Positions 37,690-48,750 are shown, numbered from the stretch's first letter. The stretch: DNA of 64,000 bases from Flammeovirgaceae bacterium (GCA_021299455.1 JAJTGQ010000097.1:1-64000); one strand, 5' to 3'. The notes: generated by a model not told the origin, from the sequence alone. Numbers and translations: made by a program.

Positions 37690-38727
37690 TTACAGCTTGG
37701 AAAAGTGATTCCAACCTTGAGCTGTTAATGGCACAATAGTCTCTTGTTTGGTCACCATCACATTTTGTTGTGGATTGTTATGCACATGCCCGATGAAGTG
37801 GATATCAGGGTGATTTTTTAATTTTTCATAATCGCTGGGGGTAATAGTAAAAAGTAACTCGTAGTCTTCGCCTCCATTCAGTGCGCAGGTAATCGGGTCA
37901 ATTTTAAATTCAATGGCTGTCTCAAATGCGCCAGCATCAATCGGCACTTTATCTTCGAAAATTTTGATGCCCACTCCAGAACTTTTGCTGAGGTGCAATA
38001 ACTCCGAAGCGAGTCCATCGGAGATGTCTATCATCGCAGTGGGCACGACTTCTTTATCTGCCAATTCGTGCACAATGTCCATTCTCGCCTCTGGTCTTAG
38101 TTGACGCCCCACGAGGTATTCATATTTTTCTAGATCAGGTTGCATCTCAGGGTTAGTGAGAAATACCTGTTTTTCGCGCTCCAGTACCTGCAGCCCCAAG
38201 TAGGCTGCCCCTAAGTCCCCGGTTACACAAATGATGTCGTTCACTTTAGCGGTGCTGCGAAGTGTTTCTTTCCCTTTGTTTACTCTTCCTAAAGCGGTGA
38301 TAGAAATAACAAGACCAGATGCAGAGGCAGATGTATCTCCACCCACCAAATCAACTTTATAATTTTCGCACGCAGAACGAATTCCATTATACACACTTTC
38401 GATAGCTTCTAATGAAAAACGGTTACTAAAAGCAAGGGCCACCGTAATTTGCTCTGGCTTTCCATTCATCGCTGCAATATCAGATACATTAGCAACTACA
38501 GCTTTATAGCCCAGATGCTGCAGCGGCATATACGACAGATCAAAATGCACGCTTTCTAACAGCATATCGGTGGTGACCAAAAGATATTCTTCGCCACTGG
38601 CAATCAAAGCGGCATCGTCACCAATACCCACGATTGATGTACTGTTTTGTAGCGAAAAGCTACTTTTTACTCGTTCAATAAGCCCAAATTCTCCTAAATC
38701 TGTGATTTCTGTTCTCTTCTCCGCCAT
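37690..38727 (-). CDS. thiL: Thiamine-phosphate kinase
   Basis: VGIGDDAALIASGEEYLLVTTDMLLESVHFDLSYMPLQHLGYKAVVANVSDIAAMNGKPEQ; GGEDYELLFT. Confidence 0.96.
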   Translation of the reverse strand: MAEKRTEITDLGEFGLIERVKSSFSLQNSTSIVGIGDDAALIASGEEYLLVTTDMLLESVHFDLSYMPLQHLGYKAVVANVSDIAAMNGKPEQITVALAFSNRFSLEAIESVYNGIRSACENYKVDLVGGDTSASASGLVISITALGRVNKGKETLRSTAKVNDIICVTGDLGAAYLGLQVLEREKQVFLTNPEMQPDLEKYEYLVGRQLRPEARMDIVHELADKEVVPTAMIDISDGLASELLHLSKSSGVGIKIFEDKVPIDAGAFETAIEFKIDPITCALNGGEDYELLFTITPSDYEKLKNHPDIHFIGHVHNNPQQNVMVTKQETIVPLTAQGWNHFSKL

Positions 38728-38846
38728 GGGGTAAATTCAGTTAGTCGGTTGATATGTTTATTCGTCCGGCAAAAGTACGACTTGGGGCTGATACAATGCG
38801 AAGGTGTCAACCTTACCTGTATCTATGTTCAAAAGAAAGAAACGAT

Positions 38847-39005
38847 ATGAAAAAGTGTGTTGTACCTTTTGTAGTGGCGATGATCATTTTTACTTCTTGT
38901 CGGGTAGAAAGACCTTATTATGAAACGCCCATTGGCAAGAAGAAGCAAGATTACTATAACAAGATTCAATATGGCGCAAAAGAGCGCCCGAAGCGGAAAT
39001 TTTGA
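38847..39005 (+). CDS. Small lipoprotein-like hypothetical protein
   Basis: MKKCVVPFVVAMIIFTSCRVERPYYETPIGKKKQDYYNKIQYGAKERPKRKF. Confidence 0.5.
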   Translation: MKKCVVPFVVAMIIFTSCRVERPYYETPIGKKKQDYYNKIQYGAKERPKRKF

Positions 39006-39059
39006 AGTATGAGGTTGTGAGAGCTGTGCTATGAAAGGAGCTCAAACATGTCCAGTCAC

Positions 39060-39461
39060 TTACGGATGTTTTTCTTCACACAACTCAACCAAAACATTGT
39101 TCGTGGTTTTTGGGTGTAAAAAAACAATGCGTTTGTTATCAGCGCCATCTTTGGGTTCGGATAGTGGGCGAAAACCCTTTTCGATTTCTTCTTTCACCCG
39201 ATCTTCCAAGCCCACAACCCCAAATGCCAAATGATGAAGCCCTTCGCCCCTCTTTTCAATGAATTTTGCAATGGGTGAATCTGCGCGAATCGCTTCCAAC
39301 AGCTCTATCTTAATTCCGCCCACGTCAAAAAACGATGTTCTCACACCTTCTGAAGCCACTTCTTCGATTTTATAATGGGGTTTTCCGAGCAGTTTTGCGA
39401 ATAGCGCGTTTGACTCTGTCAGGTTCTTGACGGCAATGCCAATATGTTCTAGTTTTTCCAT
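39060..39461 (-). CDS. mce: Methylmalonyl-CoA epimerase
   Basis: MEKLEHIGIAVKNLTESNALFAKLLG; GEGLHHLAFGV; FLHPKTTNNVLVELCE. Confidence 0.92.
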   Translation of the reverse strand: MEKLEHIGIAVKNLTESNALFAKLLGKPHYKIEEVASEGVRTSFFDVGGIKIELLEAIRADSPIAKFIEKRGEGLHHLAFGVVGLEDRVKEEIEKGFRPLSEPKDGADNKRIVFLHPKTTNNVLVELCEEKHP

Positions 39462-39607
39462 AATAGGGTATTGATCAGGTTTTCTTAATTTTGATCTCAA
39501 ATTGTGAAACTTTTACGGGTTTCCGAAAGTTTTACATGTGCTACAAAGCTTTTGGCTAAAGTAGTTAAGTTATTGGATAAACTAATAGATCGAAGTAGTA
39601 GAATCAG

Positions 39608-40030
39608 ATGCCAAAAATAACACTCGAAGCAACAACTGACATACACGTGGAATCTGCTCGTGTGCAACAGCAAGTCAAAGATTATTTGGGCTTGCGCACA
39701 AGTGATCTCGTCTTTGAGTTTAGCAATGTAGATGGCAAAGCAAAATTAGATTTGATCACGATCAATCCACGACACAATCAATCTTTTCTGTTTCACAGCG
39801 AGACTGGGTCGGACAAGGTGGATGCCTTGCGAAAGATGTGGGATTATGTGCAGAATTATAAGGAGAAAGAGAATTCCTATACAATCCAATGGGTAACGAA
39901 AAGTGATAGTGAATTGCACACTTCTTATTTTAGGGCCGGAAATATTTTAGAGGCATTAGAGAAGTTATACTATGGCCGAGATCGCAATACCATCACTGTT
40001 TTTAGTGTCGTGTTGAATCCAGTGGCTTAA
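39608..40030 (+). CDS. Hypothetical protein
   Basis: 140 aa ORF, collinear with iscA-like gene. Confidence 0.7.
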   Translation: MPKITLEATTDIHVESARVQQQVKDYLGLRTSDLVFEFSNVDGKAKLDLITINPRHNQSFLFHSETGSDKVDALRKMWDYVQNYKEKENSYTIQWVTKSDSELHTSYFRAGNILEALEKLYYGRDRNTITVFSVVLNPVA

Positions 40031-40050
40031 CAAATATTTTGTAAAAGACT

Positions 40051-40377
40051 ATGATTAGTGTGACGGAAAAAGCAAAAGAGAGAATTCTAAATCTTCGTAC
40101 AGAGGAGGGTAGAGGTCATGAGCAAAACATTCGTGTTTCAGTACAGGGAGGAGGCTGCTCGGGACTGATGTACGATTTAGGTTTTGATGCAGAGATCAAG
40201 CCGGCAGATCAAATTTTTGAAGACAAAGGAATCAAAATTTTAGTGGATAAAAAGAGCTTATTATATCTGTTAGGCACCACACTCGATTTTTCAGATGGGT
40301 TGAATGGAAAAGGATTCCAGTTTATCAATCCCAATGCCTCACGCACTTGCGGCTGTGGAGAAAGTTTTTCGGTATAG
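40051..40377 (+). CDS. HesB/IscA-type iron-sulfur cluster assembly protein
   Basis: VSVQGGGCSGLMYDLGF; GFQFINPNASRTCGCGESF. Confidence 0.95.
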   Translation: MISVTEKAKERILNLRTEEGRGHEQNIRVSVQGGGCSGLMYDLGFDAEIKPADQIFEDKGIKILVDKKSLLYLLGTTLDFSDGLNGKGFQFINPNASRTCGCGESFSV

Positions 40378-40396
40378 AAATCAATCGCTGTGACCG

Positions 40397-40978
40397 CTAA
40401 AGCTTGATTAGATTTAGATCGAGAACAAATCCTTCTACAAGACCTTCGCCTTTTAACTTTTTGTCAAATCCTTCAATTTCTATTGTTTCTCTATTTGATT
40501 TATAGATGAATGATTTTTTTTGAAAAGGGTCGATCAGCCAAGCTAGCTGTGCTCCATTATCAATCCATGTTTTCATCTTTGCCTGAAGATCTTGTAATGA
40601 GTCTGATTTTGATTTAATCTCGATTACAAACTCGGGACAAATGGGCGCAAATTTATTTTGATCTTCTTCGGATAACGATCGCCATTTTGTTTTTGAGACC
40701 CACGATGCGTCTGGAGACAAGACCGAGCGATCAGGTAGCGTAAAGCCCGTTGAGGAGTCAAATGCGATTCCTTTTTTTTGCTCAACAGCCCAATTGGCAA
40801 GCTGTCGGGATACTTCCATATTCCAAAAGCCAGACAGTGATGTGACAGGTGACATAATTAGAACTTCAAGGTTGCTATTCCGTTCAATACGCAAGTCTTT
40901 ATTCTCAAGGCAAAACCACAGAAACTCATCGTCTGTCATTTTGTTGGTCACTCGATCTTTAAGAACAATTGTTTCCAT
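40397..40978 (-). CDS. Uma2-family (DUF820) PD-(D/E)XK endonuclease-like protein
   Basis: SVLSPDASWVSKTKWRSL; CPEFVIEIKSKSDSLQDLQAKMKTWIDNGAQLAWLIDP. Confidence 0.92.
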   Translation of the reverse strand: METIVLKDRVTNKMTDDEFLWFCLENKDLRIERNSNLEVLIMSPVTSLSGFWNMEVSRQLANWAVEQKKGIAFDSSTGFTLPDRSVLSPDASWVSKTKWRSLSEEDQNKFAPICPEFVIEIKSKSDSLQDLQAKMKTWIDNGAQLAWLIDPFQKKSFIYKSNRETIEIEGFDKKLKGEGLVEGFVLDLNLIKL

Positions 40979-41014
40979 AATTGTGATTCACTAGTAAAGC
41001 TACAAAAAAGGAAG

Positions 41015-41440
41015 CTAATTAATTGTCGCAATACATTTTAACTCAATTGCAATAGGTGTAGGCAACGCATTTATTTCTACCGTTGTGCGACAGGGTTGCG
41101 TTGCTTTGTCTGGAAAATAGCTGGCATAAATTTTATTGAAAATCGGAAAGTCGCTTTTCATATTGGTGAGATATACGGTTACATCAATCAGATCTTCCCA
41201 CCGCGAGCCGGAGGCTTCCAGAATTAGTTTTACATTTTTAAACACCGAATGACATTGAACCTCGATGTCGTAGGCAGCAATAGCTCCGTTGGCGTCCAAC
41301 GTTACACCGGGGATTTCTTTGGATCCTTTTTGGCGAGGGCCCACTCCCGACAAAAAAAGTAGGTTGCCCACTTTGCGCGCGTGCGGGTAAGCGCCAACTG
41401 GCTCTGGTGCTTGATCAGATGATATTAGTTGACTACTCAT
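41015..41440 (-). CDS. RidA-family protein
   Basis: APEPVGAYPHARKVGNLLFLSGVGP; TQPCRTTVEINALPTPIAIELKCIA. Confidence 0.9.
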   Translation of the reverse strand: MSSQLISSDQAPEPVGAYPHARKVGNLLFLSGVGPRQKGSKEIPGVTLDANGAIAAYDIEVQCHSVFKNVKLILEASGSRWEDLIDVTVYLTNMKSDFPIFNKIYASYFPDKATQPCRTTVEINALPTPIAIELKCIATIN

Positions 41441-41447
41441 TTTGGTA

Positions 41448-42245
41448 TTATTGAATTTCGAAAACTAAACTACTCCACATACTTTGGTAATCAGCACTTG
41501 GTTTTTCAGAAGGAAACATTTTGACGGTGCTCACCATCCAAGGGCCTTTGGAGTTTAATGGAAATGTTATGTTGCCATCTTTCTCAGTATACATATTTTG
41601 TAAAAAAGTCGTGTTGCCGATTTTATTCCAAACTTTCACCAGTTGATTGATCGCAGGTTTCCCATTCACCAGTATTAAACAAGATAGATAATCACCCGAT
41701 TTAATTGCGTAAGGATTTTTGTTAGGGATGATTTCTACCGGTGTGCCAATTTTCTTTTTATACGTGTCTGTTACTTTGTCACCCGTTTGTACCAACAGCT
41801 TGACAAAACGCCCATAGAATTCCTTGCTTGATTTGTTCAGCTCATTATTTTTCTCGCGTAGTTCGTAAATATTCTCCAAGCCATCTTCCTTTAAATAAGC
41901 ATTGAATTTCTCTGCCTCTAACTCAATAAAAGCAAAATTGCTCTGCATGGTAATGAGTTGTGTTCCTTCTTCCGTCATCTTGACGACAACCTTGTCACGC
42001 GCTGTGACATTTACCAGTTTTTTAATATCTGTGACTTTTGCACCCGAATGTAACTCGAGCTTTTCTACCTTGTGTTTTTTCAGATCCCATGGCTCGCCCT
42101 CAAAGTTTTCGCCCACCATCAGGTTAAACTTCAATTCTTCCCCCACCGCTAAGCGGTACTTTCTGGGCAACAGCCAAAACTCATGGGCAATAGCCAACGT
42201 TCCACAGGTGATTAATAAAACAATCGTAATCAATTTTTTACACAT
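41448..42245 (-). CDS. DUF4198-family secreted protein
   Basis: Signal peptide; AHEFWLLPRKYRLAVGEELKFNLMVGENFEGEPWDLKKHKVE. Confidence 0.82.
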   Translation of the reverse strand: MCKKLITIVLLITCGTLAIAHEFWLLPRKYRLAVGEELKFNLMVGENFEGEPWDLKKHKVEKLELHSGAKVTDIKKLVNVTARDKVVVKMTEEGTQLITMQSNFAFIELEAEKFNAYLKEDGLENIYELREKNNELNKSSKEFYGRFVKLLVQTGDKVTDTYKKKIGTPVEIIPNKNPYAIKSGDYLSCLILVNGKPAINQLVKVWNKIGNTTFLQNMYTEKDGNITFPLNSKGPWMVSTVKMFPSEKPSADYQSMWSSLVFEIQ

Positions 42246-42287
42246 CGCTCTTACATTTTCAAATCAACGAATTTTCAAATTAACAAA

Positions 42288-43580
42288 TCAATTCATTAGT
42301 TCTTCAATCTCTTCTGTTTCAATTGGAATGTTTTTCATCAGATCGAAATTTTTATCCCTACCAATTACTATGTTGTTTTCAATTCGGATACCTAGTCCTT
42401 CTTCTTTGATATAAATGCCCGGCTCTACCGTCCATACCTGACCTACTTGAATTTTAGCGTGCATATTTCCGACATCGTGTACATCAAGGCCAAGCATGTG
42501 GGAGGTGCCATGCATAAAGTATTTTTGAAAAGCTGGCCTTTCCGAATTTTGATTTTTGATATCTGTTTTGCTTATCAATTTTAACTCCACTAACTCTTTT
42601 TCTATCAATTTTTGAATCTCTTTATGGAACTCAAAATAATGCACGCCTGGCCGCAACATTTTAATCGCTGCTTTTTGTACTCGAAGGACTGCATTGTAAA
42701 CATCTTTCTGTCGCTTGGTGTATTTTCCGTTTACCGGAATGCTCCGTGTTAAATCTGCATTGTAGTTAGCATATTCGGCACCTACATCTAATAAAAGAAT
42801 GTCTCCGTCTTGACACAATTTATCATTTTCAATGTAATGCAATACACATGAATTGGCACCGGAAGCGATGATCGGTGTATAGGCGAAACCTCTTGATCCG
42901 TTTCGCAAAAACTCATGGGCGTATTCGGCTTCTATTTCGTATTCTTTAACTCCGGGCTTTACAAACCGAAGCACTCTGCGAAATGCGGTCTCGGTGATAT
43001 CACATGCTTGTTGTAATAAATCAATTTCTGCTTTTGATTTGACATTTCTCAGTTTGCTGACAATCGGTGCCAATCGCTCGTACCGGTGCAATGGATACAG
43101 CTTTTTGCACCAATCAATGAATCGGGCATCCCGCGTTTCAACGTTGATCTCGGCCCGATAGTGCTCGTTGGTATTTAAGTAAACATTTTCAACGCCCCCC
43201 ATCGTCATCATGTGCCGGAATAGTTTGTTGAATTCTGAAAGCCACATTATCGTTTCAATACCTGTCAATTTGTGCGCTTCTTCTTTTGTTAATTTGTGTC
43301 CTTCCCAGATGGCTATTTGTTCATTGGTTTCTTGCACAAATAAGACTTCTCTGTATTTTTTGTCAGGGAAGTCCGGGCAGATCACCAGAATGCTGTTCTC
43401 TTGATCAACACCGGTCAAATAGAAAAGATCATTGTTTTGCCGAAACGGAAGATGCCCGTCTGCATTCGTAGGCATCGAATCGTTGGAGTTAAACAGTGCC
43501 AACGAAGCAGGTTTTAGTGCTTTTGCTAATTGATTTCGGTTGGAAACAAACAACGCTGGGTTAATGTCTTGGTATCTCAT
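42288..43580 (-). CDS. Aminopeptidase P family protein (Xaa-Pro aminopeptidase)
   Basis: LLDVGAEYANYNADLTRSIPVNGKYT; FMHGTSHMLGLDVHDVG; WTVEPGIYI; IRIENNIVI. Confidence 0.96.
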   Translation of the reverse strand: MRYQDINPALFVSNRNQLAKALKPASLALFNSNDSMPTNADGHLPFRQNNDLFYLTGVDQENSILVICPDFPDKKYREVLFVQETNEQIAIWEGHKLTKEEAHKLTGIETIMWLSEFNKLFRHMMTMGGVENVYLNTNEHYRAEINVETRDARFIDWCKKLYPLHRYERLAPIVSKLRNVKSKAEIDLLQQACDITETAFRRVLRFVKPGVKEYEIEAEYAHEFLRNGSRGFAYTPIIASGANSCVLHYIENDKLCQDGDILLLDVGAEYANYNADLTRSIPVNGKYTKRQKDVYNAVLRVQKAAIKMLRPGVHYFEFHKEIQKLIEKELVELKLISKTDIKNQNSERPAFQKYFMHGTSHMLGLDVHDVGNMHAKIQVGQVWTVEPGIYIKEEGLGIRIENNIVIGRDKNFDLMKNIPIETEEIEELMN

Positions 43581-43703
43581 AAGAACGTAAGTTACTAAAT
43601 TGACTATCTCGCAAAAAAAGAAAAATCAACCCGTTTTTCACCTTCCCAACACATCATTTTATCCTTACCTTTGCCTTTTAAAAATCTTGAAAGAATGACG
43701 GGA

Positions 43704-45488
43704 ATGGAGAATATCCGCAATTTTTGCATCATCGCACATATCGATCATGGCAAAAGCACCCTTGCGGACAGGCTTTTAGAGTTTACAGGTACCCTTACCA
43801 ATCGGCAAATGCACGCTCAAGTGCTAGATAACATGGACCTTGAGCGGGAGAAAGGGATTACCATCAAGTCGCATGCGATTCAAATGAATTATAAGTTTGA
43901 AGGCGTGGAGTATACGCTCAACCTGATAGATACACCGGGTCACGTAGATTTTTCCTATGAAGTTTCCAGGTCGATCGCAGCTTGTGAAGGTGCGCTTTTG
44001 ATTGTTGATGCAGCACAGGGTATTCAGGCACAGACCATTTCAAATTTATACCTCGCTTTAGATCATAACCTTGAGATCATTCCGATCCTAAACAAAATTG
44101 ATTTGCCGGCCGCTATGCCCGAGGAGGTCACTGATCAAATTGTTGATTTGATTGGCTGTGATCGCGAATCAGTTTTGAAGGCAAGTGCGAAAGAGGGAAA
44201 GGGGATTGAGGATATTCTGGCAGCAGTGATCAGACGTGTGCCAGCCCCTAAGGGCGACCCAAAGGCACCCTTGCAGGCTATGATTTTTGATCTCGTGTTT
44301 AATTCGTTTCGAGGTATTGAAGTTTATTATAGAGTTTTCAATGGCACGATGCGCAAGAACGATCAGCTTCGTTTTGTAAACGCAGAAAAGGAATACGGTG
44401 CTGATGAAATTGGTGTGTTGAAATTGGACAAACACCCGCGCCAGGAAATCAGTGCGGGCAATGTAGGTTATCTCATTTCTGGAATTAAGGTGGCCAAAGA
44501 AGTAAAGGTGGGTGATACCATCACCTTGGTAGCTAACCCGGGTGAGGCACTGCAAGGCTACGAAGACGTAAAACCAATGGTTTTTGCCGGAATCTATCCG
44601 GTAGATACGATCGAGTTCGAAGAGCTGCGTAGCTCTATGGAAAAACTACAATTGAACGATGCTTCATTGGTGTGGGAACCCGAAACATCCGCTGCACTTG
44701 GTTTTGGGTTTCGATGCGGTTTCTTGGGCATGCTGCACATGGAAATCATTCAGGAACGACTGGAGCGCGAATTCAACATGACGGTGATCACCACTGTGCC
44801 GTCCGTTCAATTTAAGGCAATGCTCACAAATGGCAAAATGATTGAGATCAACGCGCCTTCCGAGATGCCTGATCCGACTACGATGGACTACATTGAGGAG
44901 CCTTATATCTCTGCGCAAATTATTAGTAAATCAGAATTTATTGGTGCCATCATCGGTTTATGTATGGATAAGCGAGGCATTATAAAAAATCAGGTATACC
45001 TCACTGCTGACAGAGTGGAACTCACGTTTGAAATGCCGTTGTCAGAAATCGTATTTGATTTCTTTGATAAATTAAAATCTATCTCCAGAGGATATGCCTC
45101 TTTAGACTACCAATTGATCGGCTTCCGCGAAAGTGATATGGTGAAGTTAGATGTGATGTTGAATGGCGACAAAGTAGATGCTCTTTCGGCCATTGTGCAT
45201 CGCGGTAAATCATATGAGTGGGGGCGGAAATTGTGTGAGAAATTGAAAGAGTTGATTCCGCGTCAGATGTTTGAGATTGCAATTCAAGCCAGTATCGGGC
45301 AAAAGATTATAGCGCGTGAAACCATTAGCGCCATTCGCAAAAATGTGATTGCAAAGTGTTATGGCGGTGATATTTCACGTAAACGTAAACTGTTAGAGAA
45401 GCAAAAGAAAGGAAAGAAACGGATGCGCCAGGTAGGAAATGTGGAAATTCCGCAAGAGGCTTTTATGGCGGTGTTGAAGATTGATTAA
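43704..45488 (+). CDS. lepA: Elongation factor 4 (LepA)
   Basis: [44 protein letters not shown] at 43671 lies within a TACCTTTG -7-like box, so ATG 43695 or 43704 is preferred. Confidence 0.97.
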   Translation: MENIRNFCIIAHIDHGKSTLADRLLEFTGTLTNRQMHAQVLDNMDLEREKGITIKSHAIQMNYKFEGVEYTLNLIDTPGHVDFSYEVSRSIAACEGALLIVDAAQGIQAQTISNLYLALDHNLEIIPILNKIDLPAAMPEEVTDQIVDLIGCDRESVLKASAKEGKGIEDILAAVIRRVPAPKGDPKAPLQAMIFDLVFNSFRGIEVYYRVFNGTMRKNDQLRFVNAEKEYGADEIGVLKLDKHPRQEISAGNVGYLISGIKVAKEVKVGDTITLVANPGEALQGYEDVKPMVFAGIYPVDTIEFEELRSSMEKLQLNDASLVWEPETSAALGFGFRCGFLGMLHMEIIQERLEREFNMTVITTVPSVQFKAMLTNGKMIEINAPSEMPDPTTMDYIEEPYISAQIISKSEFIGAIIGLCMDKRGIIKNQVYLTADRVELTFEMPLSEIVFDFFDKLKSISRGYASLDYQLIGFRESDMVKLDVMLNGDKVDALSAIVHRGKSYEWGRKLCEKLKELIPRQMFEIAIQASIGQKIIARETISAIRKNVIAKCYGGDISRKRKLLEKQKKGKKRMRQVGNVEIPQEAFMAVLKID

Positions 45489-45891
45489 TTTGGGACAATT
45501 GTTAGAAGACAGAAAAAAATTGGTTGATTTTTGGGTTGCTTCGTCTGACAACGATTGGGTAACGATGAAAAATCTTGTTGAATCCAAAGACTTTTCTTGG
45601 TCTTTGTTTATTGGACATTTGGTAATTGAAAAATTATTCAAAGCATATTATATCGAAATAAAGGGCGAACATCCTTTATTTATACACGACTTATCGCGTC
45701 TAGCGGAAAAATGTAGTTTGGAATTGACGAAAGAGCAATCAGATTGGCTGGAGGTGGTCACGCGATTTAATCTAAAAGCCAGATATGAAGATTACAAAGA
45801 AAATTTTAGGCTTGTATGTACAGCCGAGTTTACCGCTCTATGGATTGAAAGAATTGAAATACTAAGACAATGGTTGAAAGAGAAGCTCTAG
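45481..45891 (+). CDS. HEPN domain protein
   Basis: [40 protein letters not shown]...[14 protein letters not shown]; followed by MNT gene. Confidence 0.85.
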   Translation: MINLGQLLEDRKKLVDFWVASSDNDWVTMKNLVESKDFSWSLFIGHLVIEKLFKAYYIEIKGEHPLFIHDLSRLAEKCSLELTKEQSDWLEVVTRFNLKARYEDYKENFRLVCTAEFTALWIERIEILRQWLKEKL

Positions 45892-46175
45892 AGGTCGCCA
45901 GGAAATTCATGGCGGCAGTGTCTGTGCACTATTCGGTACAGACGGGTTATCTCTTTGGTTCTTATGCCAAAGGGAAGGCACATGTAAATAGTGACATTGA
46001 TGTAGCGATTGTCTTGAATCAAAAGCAATTGTCTTTCGATAGTGAAATGGATTTAGTGAAGTTACGGAGGGATATAGATTTACGCATCGAACCTCACGCT
46101 TTTTTAAAGAACGACTTTAACGATAATAATCCGTTAGCTCGCGAGATTTTAACTCATGGCGTACCCCTAGTCTAG
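45870..46175 (+). CDS. MNT-type nucleotidyltransferase
   Basis: GYLFGSYAKGKAHVNSDIDVAIVLN (GSxxxG...SDxD); overlaps HEPN gene. Confidence 0.9.
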   Translation: MVEREALEVARKFMAAVSVHYSVQTGYLFGSYAKGKAHVNSDIDVAIVLNQKQLSFDSEMDLVKLRRDIDLRIEPHAFLKNDFNDNNPLAREILTHGVPLV

Positions 46176-46182
46176 ATAGAAT

Positions 46183-47070
46183 ATGGTTGGAGAACAAACC
46201 TACACGCTTATCGATGGAAAGAAAATATCGGCTGATATAAAAGCGGAAATTTCTCTTAAAGTAGTTGAGCGTAAAAATCAAGGCAAGAAAATACCACATT
46301 TGGCCATTATCTTAGTAGGCGATGACGGTGCAAGTCAAACGTATGTCGATCACAAAGTCAAGGCATGCAAAGAAGTGGGCTTTCATTACACCATGATGCG
46401 CTTTGCAGATACTATTGCTGAAGACAAGCTGATGAAGCACATTGATCAGGTAAACAAAGATCAAGATGTCGATGGATTTATTGTTCAACTTCCACTTCCT
46501 GCACATATCACAGTTGAGCGAATCACCGAGAAAATACGATCAGACAAAGACGTGGATGGGTTTACCAATCATAACTTTGGAAGCATTATTTCAAAAAATC
46601 CGTTGTTGATGCCGGCTACGCCATTTGGCGTAATGGAGTTGTTACGCAGATACAACATTGAAACAGAAGGAAAAAATTGTGTGATTGTTGGCGCCAGCAG
46701 GTTAGTGGGTGCACCATTGAGTATGATGTTGGTCGAGCAGGGCAGAGCAACAGTTACCATCTGTCATAAGTATACAGAAGACTTGGCCGCCTGGACAAGG
46801 CAAGCAGATATTCTAGTAGTCGCAGTGGGTAAGCCAGGACTCATTACTGGCAACATGGTAAAGGAAGGGGCTGTTGTTATTGATGTTGGCACTACGAGAG
46901 TGGAAGGCGCGCAATATAAAAATGGTTATAGTTTGAAAGGCGATGTAGAATTCAAAGAAGTCGCTCCCAAAACTTCTTTTATTACACCTGTTCCTGGAGG
47001 CGTAGGACCGATGACCATCGCTTCCTTGCTGATGAACACGCTGAAAGCATGCGAAAATTTGAACCCTTAG
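46183..47070 (+). CDS. folD: Methylenetetrahydrofolate dehydrogenase/cyclohydrolase
   Basis: VGDDGASQTYVDHKVKACKEVGF; DGFIVQLPLPAHI; VIVGASRLVGAPLSMML; PVPGGVGPMTIA. Confidence 0.97.
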   Translation: MVGEQTYTLIDGKKISADIKAEISLKVVERKNQGKKIPHLAIILVGDDGASQTYVDHKVKACKEVGFHYTMMRFADTIAEDKLMKHIDQVNKDQDVDGFIVQLPLPAHITVERITEKIRSDKDVDGFTNHNFGSIISKNPLLMPATPFGVMELLRRYNIETEGKNCVIVGASRLVGAPLSMMLVEQGRATVTICHKYTEDLAAWTRQADILVVAVGKPGLITGNMVKEGAVVIDVGTTRVEGAQYKNGYSLKGDVEFKEVAPKTSFITPVPGGVGPMTIASLLMNTLKACENLNP

Positions 47071-47111
47071 TTGCATTTTAGATTTGCGATTTGTGATTTA
47101 CGATTTGTACT

Positions 47112-47759
47112 TTGAATAAAGTGAAGCCAGATTCATCAAATCTAAAATCTCGAATCATAAATCAGGAATTGCCCCTGATGGAGGATTTCTACACCATTCA
47201 AGGTGAAGGTTTTCATCAAGGTACTGCTGCTTATTTTATTCGTTTGGGAGGATGCGATGTGGGCTGTGTGTGGTGCGATGTAAAAGAAAGTTGGGATGTG
47301 AATGCGCATCCGAAATTGCCTGTTTCCGTACTGGCGCAAAAAGCCAAGGAAAGTGGAAGCCAGGTTGTAGTAATTACTGGAGGCGAACCCGCCATGCATA
47401 ATTTGGAAAGTTTGACAAGTGAAATAAAACAGGTAGGGCTAAACACACACATTGAGACATCGGGTGTCTATCCGTTAACGGGAACTTGGGATTGGATTTG
47501 TTTCTCACCAAAGAAATTCAAGGCTCCCCATCCCTCTATTTTCGGCCAAGCCCATGAATTGAAAGTAGTTGTTTTTCATAAATCTGATTTTGACTTTGCT
47601 GAAGAATTTGCAGCTAAAGTCTCTTCTTCGTGTTTTTTGTATTTGCAGCCCGAGTGGTCGAAAGAAAATGAAATGTTGCCTTTGATTATTGAATATGTTA
47701 AGCGCAATCCCAAATGGAAGATTTCGTTGCAGGTTCATAAATACATGAATATACCCTGA
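47112..47759 (+). CDS. queE: 7-carboxy-7-deazaguanine synthase
   Basis: MEDFYTIQGEGFHQGTAAYFIRLGGCDVGCVWCDVKESWD (radical SAM); VITGGEPAMH. Confidence 0.93.
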   Translation: MNKVKPDSSNLKSRIINQELPLMEDFYTIQGEGFHQGTAAYFIRLGGCDVGCVWCDVKESWDVNAHPKLPVSVLAQKAKESGSQVVVITGGEPAMHNLESLTSEIKQVGLNTHIETSGVYPLTGTWDWICFSPKKFKAPHPSIFGQAHELKVVVFHKSDFDFAEEFAAKVSSSCFLYLQPEWSKENEMLPLIIEYVKRNPKWKISLQVHKYMNIP

Positions 47760-47775
47760 GCAAGAACAAGGGAAA

Positions 47776-48750
47776 ATGGATCTAAAGAATTTTAAGGAAA
47801 TGCTAAACGATTGGGGACATAATAAAGTCCCTTTTTTGTTTTTCATTGATTTTGAAATGCAAAAGCCGAAAGCCTGGCGGATTAACGAAATCAAATCGGA
47901 TGAGTTACTTTTTGAGATCAACGGATTTTCAAATGCCCCTAAAAGCAAAATAGGAAAAAATGCCAGTTTTAATTTGGAGATCGAATCCGGTTTGGATACT
48001 CAATACGAATCGAAATTTTCCAGAGTGATGCATTATCTCAATCGAGGGGATTCTTTTGTAACGAACCTAACCATCAAAACAAGGATTCACACCAATTACA
48101 CTTTGCGCGAACTGTTTTACTTTGGTAATGCGCGGTACAAGATCTGGCACAAAGAAGAATTCCTCGTTTTCTCTCCCGAAACATTTATCCAAATAAAAGA
48201 TCAAAAAATCTTTTCATTTCCCATGAAAGGAACCATTGATGCGGCCATACCCCATGCAAAAGAAAAAATCCTGGCAGACCAGAAAGAGTTGGCTGAACAT
48301 GTCACGATTGTAGACTTGTTACGAAACGACTTGAGTAGTGTTGCTTCTTCGGTCAAGGTGGAGCGGTTTCGCTATGTCGAAGAAGTCAAAACAAACGGCA
48401 AAAACTTGCTTCAGGTAAGTTCAGAGATACAAGGAGATTTGGCCCCCGATTATTCATCACATTTGGGCGATATCCTGTTTTCACTTTTACCGGCTGGTTC
48501 AGTAAGTGGGGCTCCCAAAGTAAAAACATGTCAGATTATACGAGAAGTAGAGGGCGAAAGTAGAGGCTATTACACAGGAATAGTTGGTTTTTTTGATGGT
48601 GTCAATTTGGATTCGGGTGTAATGATTCGATACATTGAAAAAACAGGAAATGATTTATTTTTCAGGAGTGGAGGAGGAATCACCACGCAGAGCAACGGAA
48701 AAGCAGAGTATCAGGAAGCAGTAGATAAGATTTATGTACCGGTTTATTGA
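47776..48750 (+). CDS. pabB: Aminodeoxychorismate synthase component I
   Basis: FSFPMKGTIDAAIPHAKEKILADQKELAEHVTIVDLLRNDLS; LLPAGSVSGAPKVKTCQIIREVEGESRGYYTGIVGFF. Confidence 0.93.
   Translation: MDLKNFKEMLNDWGHNKVPFLFFIDFEMQKPKAWRINEIKSDELLFEINGFSNAPKSKIGKNASFNLEIESGLDTQYESKFSRVMHYLNRGDSFVTNLTIKTRIHTNYTLRELFYFGNARYKIWHKEEFLVFSPETFIQIKDQKIFSFPMKGTIDAAIPHAKEKILADQKELAEHVTIVDLLRNDLSSVASSVKVERFRYVEEVKTNGKNLLQVSSEIQGDLAPDYSSHLGDILFSLLPAGSVSGAPKVKTCQIIREVEGESRGYYTGIVGFFDGVNLDSGVMIRYIEKTGNDLFFRSGGGITTQSNGKAEYQEAVDKIYVPVY

Noticed and set aside
46569-46760. Antisense ORFs over folD and other housekeeping genes listed in the track
   Set aside because: Unsupported shadow frames.
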